Below, one piece after another: positions 26,301 to 32,413 of a stretch of DNA of 42,318 bases. This stretch comes from Anaerolineales bacterium HSG24 (GTDB lineage Bacteria; Chloroflexota; Anaerolineae; 4572-78; J111). Within the stretch, counting starts at the first letter, position 1; each line of letters begins with the position of its first letter. The position numbers were made by a program, and so were the translations under genes. The notes beneath the pieces were generated by a model. It was given only the letters and a program-made list of their open reading frames with translations, did not search any database and had not been told where the DNA came from. The DNA is taken from NCBI GenBank assembly GCA_030377895.1, contig JAUCGB010000019.1, forward strand, positions 1-42,318, read 5' to 3'.

Positions 26301-27807
26301 TTTCTAAAGCTTGGGCTGTTTGTAAGGCCAAGGAACTTTGTTGAGCATAATAGCCAAAACCTCCGGCCGCAATAACAGCAATGAGTAATAAAACTGCAAG
26401 ACCGATTATTCCTATAAGCCAAACACGGAATCGTTGTGCGGCTTTGGCTTCTAATTCAGCCCGATGAGATGCTTCTTCCGCTCGTTCTTGTTCCGCTTTT
26501 GCCCGTAACTCTTGTTCAATGGCTCGTTGCTCTTCTGCCAAGAATTTTTTTTCTTGTTCGAATCGTTGTCGCTCCAAATCAGCTTGTTTTTGTTGAGCAG
26601 TAACTTGCTCTTTCACACGCCGTTCCGCTTCTTCGGCTCGCAATCGATCAGCCGCGGCAGTTTCTTCCTGTAATTTAGCAAAGGCTTTGGTGCGAGCCAA
26701 TTCAACCGGATCCGCCACATTCTCTCGTTCTTCAACCTCCTCAACCCATTTAACGGTAAAAACCGTCTCATAGATGCGATTTCGGACGCGTAAATATTGA
26801 CCGTCTCGTTTAATAACTCCCGATAGTTTCAAATGGGCAGTAATGACCGACTGTTCGTTATCTGGAATATCGAACCCTTGTCGCACCACCCGATAGATGG
26901 AGAGAACCCCGGCCAAATCGGGGGCCCATTTGGTCAACATATCCCGTACAAACTCAAGGTTGTTATCTTGGATGCTTTGGTCGCCCAAGAATATATCATG
27001 CACCAACTGATCGATCTGTGTTTCAGTCCAAGTCGTCTGTGTCTCTTGTGCTAGGCCTGAAAATAAACGTTGGGTTAAGTAGGGATGTCCGCCTGTCCAT
27101 TGTAAGACCCATGCTAAAACCTGTTGGTAGGATGATGTTTCTAAGCCCAACCCGATAACCAAAGGTTCTGCCTCTTTGGGGGTAAAATCGGTCACATCCA
27201 CCCGTTGACCGATATTAAAAGGGGTGCGTTTGGGGTCGTTAATCAGGTCGCTGGGAGTGGCCACGCCGAGTAACACAAAGGAGAGCCGACGAAACACCGG
27301 CACGGTGGAACGAGCGTTGTACAGATAACGAATAGTGGTAAAAAAATCATCGGTAAAACTACCCATGCTCAAGGTGGTATCAATCTCATCCACAAAGATG
27401 ACGATGGGCTGATCGATTTCGGTTAAGACAACATCCCGAAAGAAAAGGGTCAGCCGTTGGGCCAGTCCCAAATCAGTTCGTTCTTGCCACCATTGGGTCA
27501 CATTAACATCTAACTCCAACTCATCATCGATGATGTTTAACAAACCGAGATACCATGCCTCTGGGGTTATCTCTTTGGCTCCAAGCTGGTCTAAGGAGAT
27601 GATCACCGGAATAATCCCCTCTTCATACAACTGCTTGGCGACGCGGACCATTAAGCTCGATTTACCCATTTGTCGCGAACTGAGAACATAGGCAAAGGCT
27701 CCCTGCTGACACAAGGCCAATAGGTCATTATCGGCTTGGCGAGGGATATAAACACCCTCACCCGCGCCGACGGTGCCACCAACGGTATAGATATAAGGGT
27801 TAGCCAT
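23398..27807 (-). CDS. AAA ATPase / transmembrane / WD40 signalling protein
   Basis: A 1469-residue membrane protein. Residues about 1-350 form an AAA_35-like ATPase: Walker A SSRQMGKSSL (K49) and Walker B IVIFVDEID (D140, E141), then DFTP and GGHPYLTQ. A charged coiled coil spans about 380-458, followed by one transmembrane helix (about 462-488). Next is a long Ala/Gln/Thr/Glu rod (about 490-745) built from units like STRAIQAEQTAQFE. Fourteen WD40 repeats, enough for two seven-blade propellers, fill about 795-1400. The ATPase should lie in the cytoplasm; if the protein crosses once, the propellers face outside. A ribosome site (GGAAGGAG) and the family start MANPYIYTVGG select 27807 rather than 27861. 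It is probably a STAND-type signalling switch with an unknown ligand. Confidence 0.9.
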   Translation of the reverse strand: MANPYIYTVGGTVGAGEGVYIPRQADNDLLALCQQGAFAYVLSSRQMGKSSLMVRVAKQLYEEGIIPVIISLDQLGAKEITPEAWYLGLLNIIDDELELDVNVTQWWQERTDLGLAQRLTLFFRDVVLTEIDQPIVIFVDEIDTTLSMGSFTDDFFTTIRYLYNARSTVPVFRRLSFVLLGVATPSDLINDPKRTPFNIGQRVDVTDFTPKEAEPLVIGLGLETSSYQQVLAWVLQWTGGHPYLTQRLFSGLAQETQTTWTETQIDQLVHDIFLGDQSIQDNNLEFVRDMLTKWAPDLAGVLSIYRVVRQGFDIPDNEQSVITAHLKLSGVIKRDGQYLRVRNRIYETVFTVKWVEEVEERENVADPVELARTKAFAKLQEETAAADRLRAEEAERRVKEQVTAQQKQADLERQRFEQEKKFLAEEQRAIEQELRAKAEQERAEEASHRAELEAKAAQRFRVWLIGIIGLAVLLLIAVIAAGGFGYYAQQSSLALQTAQALEIQARQAAQADQATAVAQATVAAMAQQRAETAATQEALAKAASQNQLQTAVAAEATAQFEATRAIEAEQTAQAGQIQLATAAAVAGAESQLALEAKQTADAGATQEAIAKSTAQAGSTRSFEAEQTAQAEANRAIQAEQTAQFESTRSSQAEATAKTGATQEAQARATAQAESTRAIQAEQTAQFESTRSTQAEATAKAGATQEAIAKATAQAESTRAIQAEQTAIAEGERANELARLATSRELAAKAPNFSNIEYDLALLLSLEANQIADIVEGRGRLAEVLQANSKLLVIRYGHTDTIRAVAIHPNAANPILASGSKDTQVKLWDISNPANPESTHTLTEPRSRVLSLAFSPDGQYLSSGDNSSDIYLWDTTTFDQLSRSEHGSGIWGLGFNPTSPPTLLASGSDDPEVLVWNINNGISTSLRGHTDDVRAVAFNSVGTQLISAGDDKSFKIWDTTSFDSFPLIGGMTTTYQIFSVAFVGNDNLLATGGTDGSSEIWDISTPTSPVLVAMPTAHNSIIYSLSYDPNQQLLASGSANQSVILWDVSTPNTPIQKEQLVGIGSIVYSVDFSPDGRNLVAGTGKGALFFWDMEAGLRLGQRITETQNGLFGQVKTVAQAGILFATGDSNGQIVLWNIETQQPLSQFGHPLQINSLAFSPDGQRLASASEDGSIILWNIADPANPQSVGSPFVDDNSPVRAVTFSPDGQILASGGENGYTALWDITEPDNPISKNRINTRPINSIAFNHSGQILVSGSDDSAIIIWDSSNLNDLRLRSEIPDHSQQVNHVAFSPTQDNLFVSAGSDNAIFLWDVTDPSNPNRQSSLVGHTSFVLAVAFSPDGQTLASGGGDSAVILWDVSNPASGQQITTLSGHTDSVNSVVFSNNQAISATLISGSDDSSVIMWDVDLKSWKDKACHIAGRNLTQSELDQFITDPNLHPTTPACSQYESIAPEIQSALTTPEPPDMGID

Positions 27808-28212
27808 CGACCTGAACTCCTTCCTGTAACAGGTAGTGTTGCCACGTTGACTGATGATCATGTCACTCTGAGCGTAACGAAGTGGAGAGAAGAGTCCCTC
27901 AAAAGTTTATAGGACGAGAGATTCCTCGGTTCCGCTACGCTACACTCGTAATGACATGGAAGGCTTATCAGCACTACCCTTGCTTTTTAATGACGCGAAA
28001 TCTGTTGCCATTTTAGCATACAATAACCGAAAGTTGAAGTAAGGCTAAAATTGGGAGGTTTGGGCTAATGCTTTGGGAGGGGGGATATGGTAATCTTGAT
28101 AAGATTTACGACACCTTTAGCTGTTATTAAATAATATCATTAATATTTTGTTTGTTAATTTAGATGATTATTTGTTGATGAAACAAATAGCTATTTAAGA
28201 GGAGAAACGACT
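27808..28212. other. Intergenic region with a family E repeat
   Basis: It lies between the divergent AAA/WD40 and cohesin genes, and both promoters should be here. It contains the repeat at 27860-27957. The rest (about 27960-28200) is A+T-rich with no gene. AGAGGAGA directly precedes ATG 28213. Confidence 0.65.
27860..27957. repeat. Dispersed repeat, family E (CTGAGCGTAACGAAGT type)
   Basis: The repeat runs from ATGTCACTCTGAGCGTAACG to TACACTCGTAATGACAT, with similar inverted ends (ATGTCA and TGACAT). Related pieces lie near 36954-36990 (CTGAACGTAACGAAGTGAG), 35620-35655 (inverted) and 4377-4393. This kind of intergenic repeat is known from many bacterial genomes. Confidence 0.7.
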
Positions 28213-30804
28213 ATGTTTAAGATACAAATAAAGAAATTAGCGTTAGTCATCGGTTTAATATTTATGGGCTTGATGATATTACCTCAACTGACTCAGGCTC
28301 AAACTGCTACCTGTACATTTACAAACAGTAGTGATGATTATTGGGAAACGTCTAGTAATTGGGATTGTGATTCTGAACAAAGGTTGCCGGGACCTACAGA
28401 TACTGCCATTATCAATGGTATGGCGGTAATAAGCTCAACACAATCTATATATCGATTAGAAGTTAGTTCCAATGGAAGTGTGCATGCTCAGGGCACTCTA
28501 AATGTTGAAGAAGATGTAATTGTTAAAACTTATTTTTATAGTAATGCACCAGTCAATATTAATGGCGATTTATTAGTTGAAAGTCAAGGCTTTTTTTGGG
28601 TTTATGATGCTCCTCTGACAATCGGTGGTAATGCAACGATTAATGGGGGAGATTTTGAGTTTCATCATGATTTTTTGATAATTGACGGTAATGTTACTAT
28701 TACAGAGGGAACTTTTCAGGTTAATCCCATCATTCCTCCTTCTGTCTCAGGTAACATAATTGTTAATAATGAATTTAATACATCAGTCGATGTTAATGGT
28801 GATTTATTAGTTGAAGGTTCTTTTGGAATTGATAATGCCCTGTTGACAATCAAAGGTGATACAATTATTGTAGGAAATTTCATGCTTCAAAGCCAGACGA
28901 CTGATATTTCAGGTACGTTATTACTTGACTCCAGCGATGTAAATTTTAGTAACGTTACTGTAAATGTAGGGGAGCTTACTGTAAATAAGACTATTGATGA
29001 AGATATCCTCAACTCCATATTCGTAAGGGAGGATTTTACTATAACGTCAGGTACCGTATTTACTCAATCATCAGAGATAACAGTAAATGGCAACCTAAAA
29101 ATAGAGGGACAGTTTAATGGTGATGGTGTTAATCCTATCACGGTCAAAAAAGATTTAATTATCGGTGAAGACGCGGGAAACGGTCTTTATAATGGTAATG
29201 GTACTCAAATTACGGTTGATGGTAGCCTGATTATAAATGGTCAATCTAGCTATTCTAATCTCATACCACTTGAGGCACAGACAGATAACCGTGGCCTCGG
29301 TGAAAACGATGCGTGGACGGAAAGATTTGGACATAATCTTTATATTCGCCAAAATGGTGACTACAGAAGTGATTACTGTACTAAATTATACGCAGATCAA
29401 GATCATGATATTTCTAGTAGCAACAATAAAGGCTTTCAATTCGGAACATTAGAATTAAAAGCCTACAATAAACCTATTAACCTTACAATTGATGCTCGTA
29501 TCACTGTTGAAAACCAATTCGATGTAGACGGATCGTCACCTGAAAAAATGGTTAATATTTCTGGTAATCCTACCATTGTTTTTTCTAATTCCAAACAAAA
29601 TTCTGAATATATCACAGTAAAAGGAACAACCGTTGAAAAAAATCGCCTGATAGTTAATAGCGGTAAAAATTTAGGAGGCAATAATGATCTTATTGAATTT
29701 AATAATGGCGAAGCGGAGATAACCGGCCATATAAACTTAATAGGTCGCTCTAATGATAGTGGGGCAAGCGTATTTCTTAGCCCTGATCAATGTAGCAAAT
29801 CTGCCCACCGTATTACTCAGGTCTCTACAAATGAAAGTGGTTATTTCTCTTTAGAACCGTCATCGGGAGCCATTTACTCCTATTTATGTGTAGTAGGGCC
29901 ACTTGAGAGCTATCTTGTTGGGCAGAAAGAAAATCCACAGGGGAATATAGGATATCTATCTCTCCCTATCGGTGATTTAGATGATAGAAATATATCGGTA
30001 GATATTGATGATTTAAAAATATTTTCAAAAAATTTTCTTAACCGAGAATATCTTTTGGATCGTGCCGATTTTGATAAAAGTGGTCTGGTGGATATTGATG
30101 ATTTAAAACCGTTTTCAAAAAGTTTTCTTAGACCAGCAGATATGTGGCATACGGAAGAACAGAGGGTAGGAATGGTAAATACCGATAATATAAATAACCC
30201 AACAGTATATATGGAAGTTTCTGATGCACAACTTCCTATAGGCGAACATACAACATCCGTTATTAGGCTAGAGCAGGCAACGAATGTTGAAGCTGTTTAT
30301 TTTCGTTTGAGCTTTGAACCAAATATATTACGAATTGTGGATGCAGATGAAACAGAAAAAGGTATACAAGTTCAGTTTGGATCATTTTTTGATGACGGTA
30401 ATTTTTTGGTGGCACGTAACCAAGTTGAAAACGGTATCGTTGAGTTAGCAGGGGCATTACATTATCCTACTGAGCCAATTAATGGTGATGTTACCATTGC
30501 TTTCATAGAAATGGTTGGTCTGATGAAAGGAATTTCAGAGATAAAGTTAGAGGAGCTAATTGTGATTGACTCCAATGACCAATCATTCGATTACTCTGGT
30601 CATAAAATCTCTATTGAAGTTCTTGAGCCATTCTCTCAAGATATAGTTCTAGGTGATGTAAATAACGATAATATTATAAATATTTTCGATTTGTCAGTTA
30701 TTGCCTCCAAATACAATACCTCTGATTCTATAGCCGATTTAAATGAAGATGGTATCGTAAATATTTTAGATATTGTATTAGCCGCTAATAATTACCAACC
30801 CTAA
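28213..30804 (+). CDS. Secreted beta-helix-like protein with internal dockerin, cohesin and terminal dockerin
   Basis: An 863-residue exported protein. A signal peptide ends at LTQAQ. Residues about 31-560 are repeated short beta strands with units like VNINGDLLVE, LTIGGNATIN and LIIDGNVTIT, suggesting a beta-solenoid. A short carboxypeptidase-regulatory-like part follows. A first dockerin-like pair lies at about 590-635 (VDIDDLKIFSKNFL, LVDIDDLKPFSKSFL). A cohesin-like domain lies at about 664-795 (VYFRLSFEPNILRIVDAD). A final dockerin at about 813-863 has calcium-loop-like DVNNDNIINIFD and DLNEDGIVNILD. It is A+T-richer than its neighbours. Having both partner modules suggests self-assembly or a chain with the adjacent proteins. 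Confidence 0.85.
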   Translation: MFKIQIKKLALVIGLIFMGLMILPQLTQAQTATCTFTNSSDDYWETSSNWDCDSEQRLPGPTDTAIINGMAVISSTQSIYRLEVSSNGSVHAQGTLNVEEDVIVKTYFYSNAPVNINGDLLVESQGFFWVYDAPLTIGGNATINGGDFEFHHDFLIIDGNVTITEGTFQVNPIIPPSVSGNIIVNNEFNTSVDVNGDLLVEGSFGIDNALLTIKGDTIIVGNFMLQSQTTDISGTLLLDSSDVNFSNVTVNVGELTVNKTIDEDILNSIFVREDFTITSGTVFTQSSEITVNGNLKIEGQFNGDGVNPITVKKDLIIGEDAGNGLYNGNGTQITVDGSLIINGQSSYSNLIPLEAQTDNRGLGENDAWTERFGHNLYIRQNGDYRSDYCTKLYADQDHDISSSNNKGFQFGTLELKAYNKPINLTIDARITVENQFDVDGSSPEKMVNISGNPTIVFSNSKQNSEYITVKGTTVEKNRLIVNSGKNLGGNNDLIEFNNGEAEITGHINLIGRSNDSGASVFLSPDQCSKSAHRITQVSTNESGYFSLEPSSGAIYSYLCVVGPLESYLVGQKENPQGNIGYLSLPIGDLDDRNISVDIDDLKIFSKNFLNREYLLDRADFDKSGLVDIDDLKPFSKSFLRPADMWHTEEQRVGMVNTDNINNPTVYMEVSDAQLPIGEHTTSVIRLEQATNVEAVYFRLSFEPNILRIVDADETEKGIQVQFGSFFDDGNFLVARNQVENGIVELAGALHYPTEPINGDVTIAFIEMVGLMKGISEIKLEELIVIDSNDQSFDYSGHKISIEVLEPFSQDIVLGDVNNDNIINIFDLSVIASKYNTSDSIADLNEDGIVNILDIVLAANNYQP

Positions 30805-30828
30805 ATGGTTTATCAGGGGTACTACTTA

Positions 30829-30892
30829 GAGCTTCAACAATGTTAATGCGGACATTATATCTGTATTAACATTGTTGAAGCTCTTTGTTTTT
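30829..30892 (+). terminator. Terminator after the beta-helix/dockerin gene
   Basis: GAGCTTCAACAATGTTAAT (30829-30847) pairs exactly with its complement at 30865-30883, followed by a T-rich tail. It separates this gene from the next cohesin gene, so the two are probably transcribed independently. Confidence 0.9.
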
Positions 30893-30952
30893 TATGGGAA
30901 ACTAGGGGCACTAAAAGATAGATTAACTTACTAAAACTGTGGAGGTTTTAAA

Positions 30953-32299
30953 ATGAAACATTTGTTTGTATTAACCAACTATTACTTAAGTCGTTTAATT
31001 GTTTTTATAATGATTTTTTCAATTTTAGCAACTGGTCAGGCATCGGCAAGGCTAAATCATGAAAAAGCATTACAAATTGTACCCTGTCAAATTAGTAGTG
31101 TTATATTTGACCAAAGCCAATATCAAGTGGGAGACCCGATTGAGGTGACGATACGTTTGGCCGATCATCAAGGCACACCATTAGGAGGAGCTAAGGTAAT
31201 TGTGGATGTTGAAAAAACTGTTGCTCGTGTTCAAACAACTACTGGATTTAGCTTAATTGATCGTATCGGAGAATATGATGGTGTTTATATCGATACCGAT
31301 GTCGCGGGTTTATACAAATTCATGGCTACCGCTAGTGACCCAACAGGTCAAAATTTTACTCCTTGCTCAAAAACAGAAGCTCTTTTAGTAACTTCTGTTC
31401 CAACAAAAACACCTACTCCCACTATAACTCCTACGGTACCCTCTCCTCCTAATCCCACTATAACCCCTACAGTACCCTCTGGTGTAAGAGCTACAATTGA
31501 CCCAAATCCTTTGGTGATAGATAACTGTGATGCTGAAAGTAATATTACAATAATCAAGGTAATTAGTGATCAATCATTCGATGGTTTTCAAGGGAAAATA
31601 TTGTTTAGTCCCGACGTTGTTAGTGTACGTGATGATGAAATAGAGGTTGATCCAGATAAAAATCTAAAAGGGGCCAAAGTTGAAGAAGTAAATAATGAAA
31701 CGGGCTTAATTATTTTTGGAAGATCACAAAAAACTGATGAAACTGTAAGTCCAAATACAGAGATTAAATTAGTAACAATAGATTGGCATTCCCAAACGAA
31801 AGGAGATAGTGTCTTAGAGTTTCAAGATTTTCTAATTACTACACCTGATAGGGAGCGGAAAAATATTTCTTTAGAAGGGAAAATTCAAGTCACAGTCGAT
31901 TGTCCAGCACCCGCCTCACCCCGCGTCACTCTGCAAGGACAAACTGATCACAGCGGTATCCAAGTCACCACCAGTCATGGCGAACAGGTCGAAACCGATG
32001 CGTTAGGCCAATTCACGCTCAATCAGGTAGGAACTGCTACCTTTAGCCATCCGGGCTACCTGACTGTGCAGGCCAATTTGGAAGCCATGACCCAAAATTT
32101 AGAACTTGTGGATATTGTGTTACTCGGTGGGGATATCAATAATGATGGTCTGATTAACATCTTCGATCTGGTACAAACCTCTTCATTATACGGATCCTCA
32201 GACCCAAGCGGTGACTTTAACGGAGATGGGGTAGTGAATATCTTCGATTTATCGTTGATTTCGGTCAACTATGGGGCACAAGGGCCGATCAGTTACTAA
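30953..32299 (+). CDS. Secreted cohesin-like / dockerin protein
   Basis: A 448-residue exported protein. A signal peptide ends near GQASARL. Residues about 40-140 are an Ig-like beta domain with the words YQVGDPIEVTIRLADHQG. A Thr-Pro linker (TPTITPTVPS twice, about 148-175) leads to a cohesin-like domain at about 178-320 (FQGKILFSPDVVSVRDDEI and VTIDWHSQTKGDSVLEF). A small beta domain (about 323-388) comes next. The dockerin at about 391-445 is the best of the three, with two calcium loops DINNDGLINIFD and DFNGDGVVNIFD. TGGAGG lies about 8 bases before ATG 30953. Confidence 0.87.
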   Translation: MKHLFVLTNYYLSRLIVFIMIFSILATGQASARLNHEKALQIVPCQISSVIFDQSQYQVGDPIEVTIRLADHQGTPLGGAKVIVDVEKTVARVQTTTGFSLIDRIGEYDGVYIDTDVAGLYKFMATASDPTGQNFTPCSKTEALLVTSVPTKTPTPTITPTVPSPPNPTITPTVPSGVRATIDPNPLVIDNCDAESNITIIKVISDQSFDGFQGKILFSPDVVSVRDDEIEVDPDKNLKGAKVEEVNNETGLIIFGRSQKTDETVSPNTEIKLVTIDWHSQTKGDSVLEFQDFLITTPDRERKNISLEGKIQVTVDCPAPASPRVTLQGQTDHSGIQVTTSHGEQVETDALGQFTLNQVGTATFSHPGYLTVQANLEAMTQNLELVDIVLLGGDINNDGLINIFDLVQTSSLYGSSDPSGDFNGDGVVNIFDLSLISVNYGAQGPISY

Positions 32300-32326
32300 A
32301 AAACCATTACGATTAGGTGTTGTATA

Positions 32327-32360
32327 AAAAAAGGGTCAGCATTTACGCTGACCCTTTTTT
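32327..32360. terminator. Bidirectional terminator
   Basis: AAAAAAGGGTCAGC (32327-32340) and GCTGACCCTTTTTT (32347-32360) flank loop ATTTAC. It serves the convergent cohesin and kinase-TIR genes. Confidence 0.92.
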
Positions 32361-32388
32361 GTTGTGACCATGAATCTTGCGGTAGGCC

Positions 32389-32413
32389 CCTAAAGGTTTT
32401 GGAAACCTTTAGG
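32389..32413. repeat. Family B palindrome overlapping a stop codon
   Basis: CCTAAAGGTTT (32389-32399) and AAACCTTTAGG (32403-32413) flank loop TGG. The second arm contains the TAA stop of the kinase-TIR gene (32409-32411), so the repeat supplies the gene's end. Confidence 0.85.

Noticed and set aside
27808..27861. Eighteen-residue extension of the AAA/WD40 protein
   Set aside because: It overlaps a dispersed repeat, and the ribosome site and family start point to 27807.
21167..32299. A classical cellulosome gene cluster
   Set aside because: No glycoside hydrolase carries a dockerin here, and the cohesins and dockerins are on the same proteins.
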